Source: JANQNX01 sp040217095 (GTDB taxonomy: Bacteria > Pseudomonadota > Gammaproteobacteria > Eutrophobiales > Eutrophobiaceae). Taken from it: a DNA stretch of 64,000 nt. Positions 52,556 through 62,019 of this stretch are shown here, piece after piece. Within the stretch, counting starts at the first letter, position 1; every line of letters begins with the position of its first letter. The DNA lies in contig OZ245888.1 in assembly GCA_965229565.1 (NCBI GenBank), forward strand, positions 930,001 to 994,000, in the 5' to 3' direction. The notes below the pieces were generated by a model, which saw only the letters and a list, made by a program, of their open reading frames with translations, searched no databases and was not told the origin of the DNA. Made by a program: the position numbers and the translations under genes.

Positions 52556-54430
52556 TCAGGTTCTCTTGTTGGCCCTGTATATGCCTATGGTCAGTGCCAG
52601 CAATGTGATCAACAGGGGTATCAGGCCTATATTTACGAAACGCACCTGCGCACCCAGTTTTTCAATATTCTTTTTCAGTTCGTGTTGAACCCGTCTAAGT
52701 TCCTTGCGTATCTGCAGGCGTTCACTGCGAAACTTTTCAATTTCTTCAGTCAGCTTGCTATTAAGCAGGTAAGACTGTTCACCACCCTGTTCCTGTTGCA
52801 AATCGTTAATCTTTTTCTCTGCTTCTTCAAGGTTTGCCTGTAATTCCTGTTCGCGGGCACGGAAACGGGCCTCCGCCTCTTTCCTGATTTCCTCGACCCG
52901 GGTAAAAGGCCGTGCAAATTTGCCACGGCCTCTCAAACTAATCAGGTCAGTATTACCTGCCAGGTTCTCCACGCTGTTGATTACAAAATCGCCGTTGCTG
53001 GCAATCGGTTGTGGTACCTGGACGCCAAACATGCTTTGTGACCTTACCCAGAAGTGATCTGCCAGTATGTCAGTGTCAGAAACCAGTATCACATTCAGTT
53101 CACCTTCACTGATAAAAGACTCGTCCTTGACCGGTTTACCTTCAGCATCGGTTGCCGGTTTGCCATCCGGGAATGCCGTGTTAACCATGCCTTGCACCCG
53201 TGTTGCCAGTAACATCTTCCTGTTTTCTGATTTGAAATTATTGAGTATGACATTGGGGTCACGTTGAAACAGGATCAGGTCACGTTCCAGCAATGTCGAT
53301 TCGGTTGATGTTTCTATCAGCGGTGTCAGTGTCAGGCCTTTCTTTTCCTTCACTTCCAGTGAACCGACCGTGCCCATATGAATCAGGTTAAGTTCGCTGC
53401 TGGAGAAATCTTCCTGGTTGAAGTTATCCTCGGTCAGGCGTAACCAGGGCAGGTAATCAATTTCTGTCATACCCCTTGGGCTGTTGGCCTGAACCCGCAT
53501 TGCCGCCTTCATGTCACCTACGATTTTCTGATCGGCCATTTGCAGACCCCAGGCCGCCAGCAGATCGGGCAAGTAGGAGTCCAGTTTTGGTAACACCTGC
53601 GGATTTGCCTCGTCGGGTTGGGAACGATCCTGTTCGGCCAGTGGGTCCAGGAACACCAGGGCCTTACCGCCACGCAGCAGGTATTGATCAATCGCGTAAC
53701 GGGTACGCAGTTTCAGATCCTTGGGGTGTACCAGCAATAACACATCAACGTTGCTGTCGATGCTGTCAAGGTTGGTGCCAAGATCACGCACCTCGAAGAA
53801 TTCCTTCAGTGCATTGATGACAGTCCATGTCGGTTTGTCAGCATCGTTTTCCTCGCCCATGACAGGTAACTGCGAAATCACACCGACGACGCGCTTGTCC
53901 GGGTAGGCAAGGTTGTATATCAGTTTGGTCACATCGTACTCGAGTGCAGACTCGCGGTTGGTCTGGAAAAACGGAATAATCTTCTCATCATCGGTTGAGT
54001 TGGTGCCGACCAGGCCAAAGTAAACGCGGTCACTGCTTGCACTGGCCGAAACCGTGCGTAAGCCACTTGCCACGGCCTGGTCCTCTGTTTCCGAGAACGT
54101 TTCCGGCTCGATAATATTAAGTATGATTTTACCGTCGGCATGGGCCTCGTATTCCTCCAGCATATCCCTGACCCGTGAGCCGTAATTGGCAAGTAGTGGA
54201 AAATCGACCATGCCCTTCCTGGAAAAATAGAAATCGAGTTGTATCGGCTCTTCCAGGTTTTTCAGGATATTAATAGTGCCGTCGGACAACGTGAACAGTT
54301 TGTTCTCGGTCAGGTCAATGCGCCATGTCGTGAGTGCGGTATTGGCAAGAATGACGACGCTGACAAACAGGCAGGTAGCCAGTATTACACCGGTGCCGGA
54401 AATAAGCCTGTTTTTAACAATCAGCTTCAT
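52556..54430 (-). CDS. Gldg-family ABC transporter accessory protein
   Basis: A 624-residue membrane protein of the ABC-type uncharacterised transport auxiliary (GldG) family. One membrane helix is near 15-35 and another near 600-618. A large periplasmic domain lies between them (LDFYFSRKGMVDFP near 61-74; VLLLVHPKDLKLRTRYAIDQ near 228-247). A coiled coil follows at about 510-590, rich in Glu, Lys and Arg (for example REQELQANLEEAEKKIND). In Bacteroidetes GldG pairs with GldA/GldF in gliding. Here the same trio plus DUF4340 is present, but gliding itself is not implied. Confidence 0.82.
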   Translation of the reverse strand: MKLIVKNRLISGTGVILATCLFVSVVILANTALTTWRIDLTENKLFTLSDGTINILKNLEEPIQLDFYFSRKGMVDFPLLANYGSRVRDMLEEYEAHADGKIILNIIEPETFSETEDQAVASGLRTVSASASSDRVYFGLVGTNSTDDEKIIPFFQTNRESALEYDVTKLIYNLAYPDKRVVGVISQLPVMGEENDADKPTWTVINALKEFFEVRDLGTNLDSIDSNVDVLLLVHPKDLKLRTRYAIDQYLLRGGKALVFLDPLAEQDRSQPDEANPQVLPKLDSYLPDLLAAWGLQMADQKIVGDMKAAMRVQANSPRGMTEIDYLPWLRLTEDNFNQEDFSSSELNLIHMGTVGSLEVKEKKGLTLTPLIETSTESTLLERDLILFQRDPNVILNNFKSENRKMLLATRVQGMVNTAFPDGKPATDAEGKPVKDESFISEGELNVILVSDTDILADHFWVRSQSMFGVQVPQPIASNGDFVINSVENLAGNTDLISLRGRGKFARPFTRVEEIRKEAEARFRAREQELQANLEEAEKKINDLQQEQGGEQSYLLNSKLTEEIEKFRSERLQIRKELRRVQHELKKNIEKLGAQVRFVNIGLIPLLITLLALTIGIYRANKRT

Positions 54431-54432
54431 TG

Positions 54433-55167
54433 TTAACTCGCCTTCTTCGTTTCTATAACCACGACGTTGATATACAGCCAGAAAGCAATCAGCGCGGTAA
54501 AGTAAATAATGTCACGGATATCGATCACGCCCTTGGTGATCGAGGTAAAATGCGTCAGGAAACTAAACGAGGCGATGGCATCAATCAATGCCTGCGGGGC
54601 CCACCCCTGGAACAGGTCCAGCACCATGGGAAAACCGCTCAGGATAAACATGAAGCTGATGACCACGCTGATGACGAATGCAATCACCTGGCTCTTGGTA
54701 AATGCCGAGATACAGGAGCCAATCGCCAGAAAACCACCGGCCATGATCAAGCTGCCAATATAACTCGCGAGTATTACCGTGTTGTCAGGGTCACCCAGGT
54801 AATTCACCGTCAACCACATCGGGAAGGTCAACAGCAGTGCCACCGCGGTAAAACACCATGCGGCGAGATATTTGCCAACCACCGCGTCGGCGATTGAAAC
54901 TGGCAACGTCATAAGCAGTTCAATCGAGCCACTCTTGCGTTCATCCGACCACAGGCGCATGGAAATGGCCGGTATCAGGAACAGGTACAACCATGGATGA
55001 AAGCGGAAAAAAGGTTGTAAATCGGCCTGGTTGCTTTCGTAGAAGGCGCCCAGGTAAAACGTGAAGATACCAGTCATGAACAGGAAAATAACGATAAACA
55101 CATAGGCCACTGGCGTCACAAAGTAACTTGTGAACTCGCGTTTAAATATGGCAAATAGCGTATTCAT
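54433..55167 (-). CDS. ABC transporter permease, GldF-like
   Basis: A 244-residue ABC-2 type permease with six membrane segments (about 22-40, 57-72, 100-125, 138-160, 168-190 and 218-238). MRLWSDERKSGSIELLMTLP (about 71-90) is the cytoplasmic motif typical of the GldF/CcmB-like group. The start overlaps the upstream ATPase stop by 4 bases, and the Gldg gene follows after 2 bases. It forms the channel of the exporter. Confidence 0.87.
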   Translation of the reverse strand: MNTLFAIFKREFTSYFVTPVAYVFIVIFLFMTGIFTFYLGAFYESNQADLQPFFRFHPWLYLFLIPAISMRLWSDERKSGSIELLMTLPVSIADAVVGKYLAAWCFTAVALLLTFPMWLTVNYLGDPDNTVILASYIGSLIMAGGFLAIGSCISAFTKSQVIAFVISVVISFMFILSGFPMVLDLFQGWAPQALIDAIASFSFLTHFTSITKGVIDIRDIIYFTALIAFWLYINVVVIETKKAS

Positions 55168-55907
55168 GATGCTTCTACCTGCTCATTGCCCCTGGTTATC
55201 ATGCGGAAAGCATGATCGATATCACCACGGTCTGACTTGCCAATCAATTCAGTCGGGGTTCCATCGAACAACAGGTTACCTTTGGAAATAATTATGGCTC
55301 GCGAACACACGGCATCGACCTCTTCCAGGATATGGGTGGAGATCACGATTGCCTTGTCATGAGACATATCCTGGATCAGTTTGCGCACTTCATGTTTTTG
55401 ATTCGGATCCAGGCCATCGGTAGGTTCATCCAGTATCAGGACATTCGGGTCGTGCAGGATTGCCTGCGCCAGTCCAACACGGCGCTTGTAACCCTTGGAT
55501 AGTGTCTCGATGCTTTGATCGACAACGCCCTGAATATTTATCAGCTCGATGACCTCGTCGATTCTTTGTTTGCGTTTAGTACCTGTCAGCTGGCGTACAT
55601 CGGCGATGAAGTTCAGGAAACTGCGCACGGTCATTTCACCGTAGGCCGGTGCCCCCTCGGGTAGATAACCAATAGAGCGCTTAACCGCCAGCGGGTTCTC
55701 CAGGACGTCGTGACCATTGACGATAACGGTCCCGGCAGAGGGTTCCAGGAAACCGGTAATCATCTTCATCGTCGTGGACTTGCCGGCGCCGTTCGGGCCC
55801 AGGAAGCCGAGTACCTCGCCGTGCTGTACATCAAACGAGACACCATTGACCGCGTTTATTGGGCCAAAGGTTTTTCGCAACGATTGTACTTTTATCGCTT
55901 CAGGCAT
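55164..55907 (-). CDS. ABC transporter ATP-binding protein, GldA-like
   Basis: A 247-residue ATPase subunit. Walker A is GPNGAGKST (about 38-46). The ABC signature is LSKGYKRRVGLAQAI (about 132-146) and Walker B is VLILDEPTDGLDPNQ (about 152-166), with the switch His in ISTHILEEVDA. It is the first gene of the four-gene operon ATPase-permease-Gldg-DUF4340. The pathway it powers is unknown; candidates are export of a secreted polymer or a periplasmic machine. Confidence 0.92.
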   Translation of the reverse strand: MPEAIKVQSLRKTFGPINAVNGVSFDVQHGEVLGFLGPNGAGKSTTMKMITGFLEPSAGTVIVNGHDVLENPLAVKRSIGYLPEGAPAYGEMTVRSFLNFIADVRQLTGTKRKQRIDEVIELINIQGVVDQSIETLSKGYKRRVGLAQAILHDPNVLILDEPTDGLDPNQKHEVRKLIQDMSHDKAIVISTHILEEVDAVCSRAIIISKGNLLFDGTPTELIGKSDRGDIDHAFRMITRGNEQVEAS

Positions 55908-56043
55908 AATCAGGTATCGAATGTCGTTGTTATTGTTATGACAGCGGCGCTAATGTAAGGCCGGCTATTCTGCACAAATAGACGAGTGCGTCAATTTTTG
56001 AGATGGACACTTCCATCCCGATACAGTTCCCTCGGGGCAAGTG

Positions 56044-56910
56044 TCAGGCAAAGATTTTCTGCTTCAATCGAAACAGGGCGGAAATGTCTTCCTCGCCATG
56101 GCCCTCGTCCATCAGGCGCTGGTAGTGCACCAGCGTCATCTCAACGACCGGTAATGAGTTCTCTCCCAGCTGCTGGATCATGGACTGACAAATGGTTAGA
56201 TCCTTGTGGTGCAGTGCCAGTTTAAAACCTGGTTGATAGCTATCGGCCAGCATGGTCTTGCCGCGATGCTCAAGGAACCAGTTGCCCGCGGCACCGGTAG
56301 AGACGATATCCACGACCTTGTCCATCTCCAGCCCCATGGCCTTGCCAAACGCGAGGGCCTCGGTTACAGCCTGGTTGATACCCGCGGCCATGATTTGATT
56401 GACCGCCTTGGTGGCCTGTCCGGCACCACTCTGGCCCATGTAAACGATATTCCCGGCAATGGCCGCCAGCGTATCCCGCGTCTTTTCCAGCGTGGCCTCA
56501 TCACCACCAACCATCATTGCCAGGGTCCCGTTTTTAGCTCCCTCGACACCACCGGACACAGGACAGTCGAGGAAACTGGCGCTACATTCTTGCAGTCGCT
56601 TGCTGGCCTCCCTGGCCGTGTCGGCGCTTACCGTCGAGGTATCAACCACGATACTGCCGGGTTGTAATGCCGGTTGAATGGCATCGATCATTTCCAGCAC
56701 ATCGGCATCACGGGAGACACACAGGATAACCAGTTCGCATTGTTGCGCCAGTTCGGCCGGGGTGGTTGCTATTTGTACCCCGCATTCCTGTGCCAGTGAT
56801 TCGGCCTTTGCCGAGGTGCGGTTGTAGACAGAATGCAGCTTATTCTTGCTTGCGAGGTTTCTGGCCATGTGGGCGCCCATGGCACCCAGGCCGATCACGC
56901 CTGTTTTCAT
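56044..56910 (-). CDS. NAD(P)-dependent beta-hydroxyacid dehydrogenase
   Basis: A 288-residue member of the 3-hydroxyisobutyrate/tartronate semialdehyde/glyoxylate reductase family. The dinucleotide loop is GLGAMGAHMARNL (about 7-19), the substrate loop is LDCPVSGGVEGAKNGTL (about 114-130), and the catalytic Lys is in GAGQATKAVNQIM (about 166-178). YNRTS, which follows beta-2, suggests NADP use because an Arg lies at the 2'-phosphate position. A succinic-semialdehyde or glyoxylate reductase role is equally possible. It is transcribed alone, leftward. Confidence 0.85.
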   Translation of the reverse strand: MKTGVIGLGAMGAHMARNLASKNKLHSVYNRTSAKAESLAQECGVQIATTPAELAQQCELVILCVSRDADVLEMIDAIQPALQPGSIVVDTSTVSADTAREASKRLQECSASFLDCPVSGGVEGAKNGTLAMMVGGDEATLEKTRDTLAAIAGNIVYMGQSGAGQATKAVNQIMAAGINQAVTEALAFGKAMGLEMDKVVDIVSTGAAGNWFLEHRGKTMLADSYQPGFKLALHHKDLTICQSMIQQLGENSLPVVEMTLVHYQRLMDEGHGEEDISALFRLKQKIFA

Positions 56911-56978
56911 AGTGCAACTCCGGTATCAAGGGTTTAACAGGTTACGTTCAACCGTAAGACTTCTAACATAACACAGCC

Positions 56979-58853
56979 TTACTCTTCTTCCAGATAGGTA
57001 TACCCTTCCAGACCGTGTACAAGCTGTTCGAGAAATTCAGTTTTCTGCTCGTTATCGAGATCGCTGGCTATGATCAGGCCCTGGTATCGTTCCCTGAAAG
57101 CATCGGGATTGATATGTATTGTCTGGAACAAGTCCATGACCTTATCACCATAATCAAGCTCGGATAACTCCACGTTGCCATGGTCATCAATATCGACATT
57201 GGCCGATGCGCTGTCGCCAAACAGGTTGTGAATGTCACCGAGTATTTCCTGGTAGGCGCCGAGTAAAAAGATACCTACCAGGTACGTCTCGTCCGCTCGC
57301 AGTACGTGGATGGGCAGGCTGGTTTCAATCCCTTCACCGTCCACGTAAAAATCTACCCTGCCATCCGAATCACAGGTCAGGTCCTGCAAGGTGCAGCGAC
57401 GTCCGGGTTTCTCCAGCAGGCGTTGCAACGGCACGATGGGAAAAATCTGGTCTATGGCCCAGGTATCCGGCATGCTCTGGAACAATGAAAAATTGGCAAA
57501 GTATTTTGCTGACAGTTTTTCCCTGAGTTCATTGATTAGCTCATCATCGCTGCCAGCCTGTCGATAGAGTTTTTGTAACACGGCAAAGTGAAGCTCATCG
57601 ATGCAGGCCCATTGTTTCAAATCCAGTTGGCCGGTGGCAAACTCGTGCCTGGCCTTGTTATACAGTTCATTACATTGTCGATAACTGTCATCAAGTGGCT
57701 TGCCTTCGCAGCTGTCCAGAAGGTTCAGGTAGTCTTTGGTTATTGTGTTATTGCCAGTGTTGGCATGACCATTTACGTCAAGGCCGATCGGTTCCTCGAC
57801 GTCGATAATATTGGTTATCAACATGGCATGATGCGCAGTCATAGCGCGGCCCGATTCCGTGATCACATGCGGCACATCGACATTTTCCTCTTTGCAGATG
57901 TTGTTGATGTTCAAGATTACCTGGTTTGCATAGTCGGCCACGCTGTAATTGATCGAGTTGACACGGTCAGACTGGGTGCCTTCGTAGTCGATGCCAAGTC
58001 CGCCGCCAATATCCATGCACTCAATCGGGATAGACATTTTTCTCAGCTGTACATAAAAACGTGTGCCTTCTATCAGGCCGCGTTTCAGATCGTTGAGATT
58101 GGCGACCTGTGAGCCTATATGGAAATGCAGCAAGCGCAGGGAAGTAAGCATATTGTGTTGCTGCAGCATGTCTATGGCCGTGAGCACCTGGTTCGCATGC
58201 AAACCGAATTTTGATTTCTCACCACCCGTGTTCTGCCACTTGCCACTGGCGATGGAGGATAATCGCACGCGAATACCTAGCCGGGGCGTTATCTGCATTT
58301 GTTCAGCACATTCTACGATCAGTGGTAATTCAGACAGTTTTTCGATGACGATGTAGGTATCGAATCCAAGCCGTAACGAAATTAACGCCAGTCGAATGTA
58401 TTCGCGATCCTTGTAACCGTTGCAGATCAGTTTGCTGCCAGGCCTTCCCAGTGCAATATTTATTAATAGCTCCGGCTTGCTGCCGGACTCCAGGCCAACG
58501 TTGTCGTTACCTGCATCGATAATGTCTTCGATTACACGCCGCTGCTGGTTTACCTTGATGGGATAAACCGCGGTATAACCTGCAGCATAATTGTGTGAAC
58601 GTATAGCCGTGGCAAACGCATCGACCAGGCCGCGTACCCGGTCTTTCAGGATGTCCGAGAAGCGAACCAGGATTGGTAACGATAGTCCCTCCTGTTGCAG
58701 CTGCGCGACCAGGGCAGGCAAGTCAATTCGTACATCATGGTTATCCTTGATCGGCTGCACGCAGAGATGCCCGTCGGAATTGATATCGACGTAATCGCCT
58801 GACCAGGCCGCGATGTGATAAAGGGCCTTTGACTTGTCGCTGGACCAGCTCAT
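56979..58853 (-). CDS. speA: Biosynthetic arginine decarboxylase
   Basis: A PLP fold III decarboxylase (624 residues from ATG 58853; longer in-frame starts at 58865 and 58904 overlap the upstream gene) that converts arginine to agmatine for polyamine synthesis. The PLP lysine is in YPIKVNQQRRV (about 99-109). HFHIGSQ, ESGRA and the C-terminal WAIDQIFPIVPLQRL are characteristic of SpeA. The start sits right after the TGA of the M20 peptidase gene, so translation is probably coupled. No agmatinase gene adjoins. Confidence 0.92.
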   Translation of the reverse strand: MSWSSDKSKALYHIAAWSGDYVDINSDGHLCVQPIKDNHDVRIDLPALVAQLQQEGLSLPILVRFSDILKDRVRGLVDAFATAIRSHNYAAGYTAVYPIKVNQQRRVIEDIIDAGNDNVGLESGSKPELLINIALGRPGSKLICNGYKDREYIRLALISLRLGFDTYIVIEKLSELPLIVECAEQMQITPRLGIRVRLSSIASGKWQNTGGEKSKFGLHANQVLTAIDMLQQHNMLTSLRLLHFHIGSQVANLNDLKRGLIEGTRFYVQLRKMSIPIECMDIGGGLGIDYEGTQSDRVNSINYSVADYANQVILNINNICKEENVDVPHVITESGRAMTAHHAMLITNIIDVEEPIGLDVNGHANTGNNTITKDYLNLLDSCEGKPLDDSYRQCNELYNKARHEFATGQLDLKQWACIDELHFAVLQKLYRQAGSDDELINELREKLSAKYFANFSLFQSMPDTWAIDQIFPIVPLQRLLEKPGRRCTLQDLTCDSDGRVDFYVDGEGIETSLPIHVLRADETYLVGIFLLGAYQEILGDIHNLFGDSASANVDIDDHGNVELSELDYGDKVMDLFQTIHINPDAFRERYQGLIIASDLDNEQKTEFLEQLVHGLEGYTYLEEE

Positions 58854-58854
58854 G

Positions 58855-60276
58855 TCATGCAGCATGCCGGAATTGGCGGAAGTGACTGGCAATGACCGCA
58901 GCAACGCAACAGGTTAATTTCTTGGCCATCGGTATATGCAGGAATTCATTGGGACCGTGTGCATTGGATCCCGGGCCAAGCACACCGGTGATCAGGAACT
59001 GTGCATCGGGGAATTTTTCGCCGAGCATTCCCATGAATGGAATGGACCAGCCTTCGCCCATGTGCACGGCAGGTTTATTAAAAAATTCCAGGGATGCCAT
59101 GTCCATGGCCTGTTCCAGCCACGGGGCAACCTCCGGTGCCATCCAGCCACTGGCGGCCCAGTCAGGCGTAAAACTGACACTGGCTCCAGAGGGTGGGTTG
59201 CTGGTCAATAACTGTTCGAGCTTTTTGCTCGCCCGCACGGCATCACATGTGGGCGGCAAGCGCATCGAAAGCTTGATACTGGTAGAGGGTCTGAGCACGT
59301 TACCGGCCGATTCGACATCGGGGATGCCCTTAATGCCAATGTAGGACAGGGCCGGGCGCCAACTGCGGTTGAGGATCAGCTCAGCGTTATCGGCATGCAT
59401 GGCCTGCAAGCCCGGTTTCACCGGGAAACGATTGAAAATAGCATTTCCCAGCATGTCCGCAGCCACTCGGGCCTGTTGTATGCGTTTTTCAGGTATGTCG
59501 ACATAAAATTCATCGGCGCGAATTTCACCGGTAACCGGATCCTCTATGCGATCCAGTAACTGCCTGAGTATCCGGAAGCTTGATGGCACGATGCCACTGG
59601 CATCACCGGAGTGTATGCCTTCATCCAGCACTTCTATATTTAAGGTACCACCAATCAATCCGCGCAAGGACGTCGTCGCCCACAGCTGCTCGTAATTGCC
59701 GCAGCCGGAATCCAGACAAATGACCAGTTCCGGCCTGCCAATTCGCCCAGACAGGTGTTCTATATAATAGGGCAGGTCGTAACTACCGCTTTCCTCACAG
59801 GCCTCGATGATCACCACACAGCGAGCGTGTGGCAGACCCTGTTCCTGTAATGCCTTGATAGCGAGTAGCGAAGAAAACATGGCATAGCCATCGTCGGCAC
59901 CACCGCGTCCGTATAATTTGTCTTCTTCCAGAACCGGTTCCCAGGGAGCCAGGTCTTCACGCCAGCCTGTCATTTCCGGTTGCTTGTCCAGGTGCCCATA
60001 GAGCAGCACGGTATTGTCACTATGCCCTGTAATCTCCATGAAAATGAGCGGTGTACGCCCCGGCAGGCGCACGACTTCCAGCTCCATTCCATCAAGTTGT
60101 AGTGCCTTGCTCCAGGCAACGAACTGCTCTACCACCTTTTCCATGTAACCGTTCTGTTTCCAGCTGGCATCAAACATCGGAGATTTATTGGGTATGCGAA
60201 TATATTCAACCAGTTCGGGAATGATGCTGTTTTCCCATACTTTTTCACAAAAAGCCTGAATTTGTTCGGTTTTCAT
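58855..60276 (-). CDS. M20 family metallopeptidase (dipeptidase-like)
   Basis: A di-zinc peptidase of 473 residues. The metal and catalytic motifs are VLLYGHLDKQPE (about 89-100), LYGRGGADDGYAMFSS (about 121-136), IEACEESGSYD (about 153-163) and LDSGCG. The dimerisation lid domain spans about 205-380, including TTSLRGLIGG at its start. It resembles the carnosinase/CNDP-like dipeptidases more than the DapE or ArgE groups. It shares an operon with speA, with which it overlaps only at the stop/start boundary. Confidence 0.87.
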   Translation of the reverse strand: MKTEQIQAFCEKVWENSIIPELVEYIRIPNKSPMFDASWKQNGYMEKVVEQFVAWSKALQLDGMELEVVRLPGRTPLIFMEITGHSDNTVLLYGHLDKQPEMTGWREDLAPWEPVLEEDKLYGRGGADDGYAMFSSLLAIKALQEQGLPHARCVVIIEACEESGSYDLPYYIEHLSGRIGRPELVICLDSGCGNYEQLWATTSLRGLIGGTLNIEVLDEGIHSGDASGIVPSSFRILRQLLDRIEDPVTGEIRADEFYVDIPEKRIQQARVAADMLGNAIFNRFPVKPGLQAMHADNAELILNRSWRPALSYIGIKGIPDVESAGNVLRPSTSIKLSMRLPPTCDAVRASKKLEQLLTSNPPSGASVSFTPDWAASGWMAPEVAPWLEQAMDMASLEFFNKPAVHMGEGWSIPFMGMLGEKFPDAQFLITGVLGPGSNAHGPNEFLHIPMAKKLTCCVAAVIASHFRQFRHAA

Positions 60277-60384
60277 CTTGAGGTGTGGTCTGTTAAGATT
60301 TACTACTTGAGTTTGAAGCCAGCATACTTGAAACAGAATACTGGCTTCCAGATATTATTTCATTACCTGGAAGGAGTTGTAGTG

Positions 60385-60636
60385 ATGATTAAAACTAGTA
60401 GATTCATTTACTTGTCTGTTCTGGTCCCTGCGTTATTTGTGCTGTCCGCTTGCGGCGACAGCGACCAAGGAACGGCCTCTGCACCAGCTGCGCCAACACC
60501 TGCTCCTGCTGAGACCGCTGCGGCACCTGCGCCAGCTGCCGAGGAAGCTGATGCGGGATTCGATATCAGCACTATTAAGAAGGCTGATGGCGTCGTGTAC
60601 CAGGACGAGATTTACGCCAACTGGCCCTATAACTAG
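60385..60636 (+). CDS. Small Ala/Pro-rich lipoprotein
   Basis: An 83-residue protein starting at ATG 60385, 8 bases after AAGGAG; longer frames upstream are spurious. A lipoprotein signal ends at LSAC (Cys22). The mature part is a low-complexity Ala/Pro/Glu linker (about 28-58) followed by GFDISTIKKADGVVYQDEIYANWPYN, of which only the last segment is structured. It lies 11 bp before a cytochrome c lipoprotein gene that has a similar linker, so the pair probably works together at the membrane. No family is recognised. Confidence 0.65.
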   Translation: MIKTSRFIYLSVLVPALFVLSACGDSDQGTASAPAAPTPAPAETAAAPAPAAEEADAGFDISTIKKADGVVYQDEIYANWPYN

Positions 60637-60647
60637 GAAAGTAATCC

Positions 60648-61295
60648 ATGTTCACCAGGTTTATTCCACTACTTAGCATGCTGTTTATTTGCGGCGCTTT
60701 AACAGGCTGCGGCGATAGTGGTGAACCAGCGACCGAACAATCCAGGCCGACTGCTGCAGAAACACCGCAGCAGCCGGCAATGGATGCGGTAACCACCACT
60801 GAAGACTCAGTAGAAGAGGCTGTAGCCACGGCCCAGGTTAAAGCCGAGGACGTTGCCGATGCAGTCGTGCAGCAGGCAGAAGAAGTCATGGATAAAGCCG
60901 GGACCGTGGCAGAGGAGACCGTTGCTGATGCCACTGCCGCTATGGAGGATATCGTCTCTGCTGATAAGCCTTACCAGTTGGTTGATGGCAAAATCAGTGA
61001 CAATGTGATGGAAGGCTGGAGAACCTATAATGGTGGTGGGTGTGGTGCCTGCCACGGCAAGGGTGGTATTGGCGCCGTCGGCCCAAACCTGGCAGTCAGT
61101 GTTACCGAGAAACTGACCAAGGAACAGTTTAATAACATCGTGACCAACGGTGTGTCTGGAACCATGATGCGTCCGCATAATACCAACACACGCGTGATGG
61201 ATAACCTCGATAACCTCTATGCCTACCTGGTAGCACGTGGTGATGGCGTACTTGGCCCGGGCAACCTGATAAAATCCCCGCTTGGTAAAGAGTAA
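60648..61295 (+). CDS. Cytochrome c-domain lipoprotein
   Basis: A 215-residue lipoprotein (lipobox LTGC, Cys21). A long Ala/Glu/Val-rich helical stretch (about 45-105) leads to a class I cytochrome c domain (about 105-210) with one haem motif CGACH (132-136). GPNL follows the haem motif; Met173 or Met174 is a likely sixth ligand. It would carry electrons in the periplasm while tethered to a membrane. It is preceded by the small lipoprotein gene. Electron donor and acceptor are unknown; no dehydrogenase gene adjoins, so a link to a PQQ enzyme is not shown. Confidence 0.83.
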   Translation: MFTRFIPLLSMLFICGALTGCGDSGEPATEQSRPTAAETPQQPAMDAVTTTEDSVEEAVATAQVKAEDVADAVVQQAEEVMDKAGTVAEETVADATAAMEDIVSADKPYQLVDGKISDNVMEGWRTYNGGGCGACHGKGGIGAVGPNLAVSVTEKLTKEQFNNIVTNGVSGTMMRPHNTNTRVMDNLDNLYAYLVARGDGVLGPGNLIKSPLGKE

Positions 61296-61326
61296 CAGCA
61301 GGCACAAAGCTGTAGGCTGTTTTTTT
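61295..61326 (+). terminator. Candidate terminator after cytochrome c gene
   Basis: ACAGC (61295-61299) can pair with GCTGT (61316-61320), which runs directly into a T-run (61320-61326). The stem is only 5 bp and the loop is 16 bases, so termination may be partial. It lies between the cytochrome c gene and the carbonic anhydrase gene. Confidence 0.4.
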
Positions 61327-61359
61327 ATGGCTATCGCTGCGTTGCTGGACTGATTTACC

Positions 61360-61884
61360 ATGACCATAAGATCCTTTAATGATAATTCGCCAGCGATCGC
61401 TGACTCGGCCTATGTTGATGAAACGGCGCTGGTGATCGGTGATGTCAGCATCGGTGCAGATAGTTCTATCTGGCCCATGACCGTCGTGCGAGGTGATGTG
61501 CACTCGATTACCATCGGCGAACGTACCAACATCCAGGATGCCTCAGTCTTGCACGTTACTCACGATGGTGAATTTTCACCTGGTGGTTATCCGCTGACGG
61601 TCGGTGATGATGTCACCGTGGGGCACCGGGTTTTGTTACATGCCTGTACCGTCGGCAACCTGTGCCTGATTGGCATGTCAGCAACTTTAATGGATGGGGC
61701 GGTGATCGAGGACAAGGTGATCGTGGGCGCAGGTAGTCTGGTACCAACCGGAAAAAAACTCGAGAGCGGATATCTTTATGTAGGCAGTCCCGTAAAGCGA
61801 GTGCGCGAATTAAATGAGAAGGAACTGGCCTTTCTGGAATATTCCGCAGAGCATTACTCTAAACTCAAAGACTTATATAAATAA
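61360..61884 (+). CDS. Gamma-carbonic anhydrase family protein
   Basis: A left-handed beta-helix hexapeptide protein (174 residues) of the YrdA/PaaY type. Zinc ligands are seen as LHVTHD (His65) and GHRVLLHACT (His88 and His93). Repeats VIGDVSIGADSSIWP and VIVGAGSLVPTG show the hexapeptide pattern. The protein may hydrate CO2 or act as a thioesterase; several members show little activity. It is downstream of the cytochrome c gene and starts 64 bp after its stop. Confidence 0.88.
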   Translation: MTIRSFNDNSPAIADSAYVDETALVIGDVSIGADSSIWPMTVVRGDVHSITIGERTNIQDASVLHVTHDGEFSPGGYPLTVGDDVTVGHRVLLHACTVGNLCLIGMSATLMDGAVIEDKVIVGAGSLVPTGKKLESGYLYVGSPVKRVRELNEKELAFLEYSAEHYSKLKDLYK

Positions 61885-62019
61885 CCTCATAAACTATTTA
61901 TCTTTAATCAGGCTAGCCTATTTTTAATGCTTGCCCATCTCTTAACATAGGGTTATTTTTTATAATTAACAATAATATAAACTGAAGTTTATTTAAAAAA
62001 TCTAATCAGGACTATTGAC

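Noticed and set aside
60262..60384. Longer N-terminal extension of the small lipoprotein gene
   Set aside because: The extension has no hydrophobic signal at its start, and AAGGAG sits correctly before ATG 60385.
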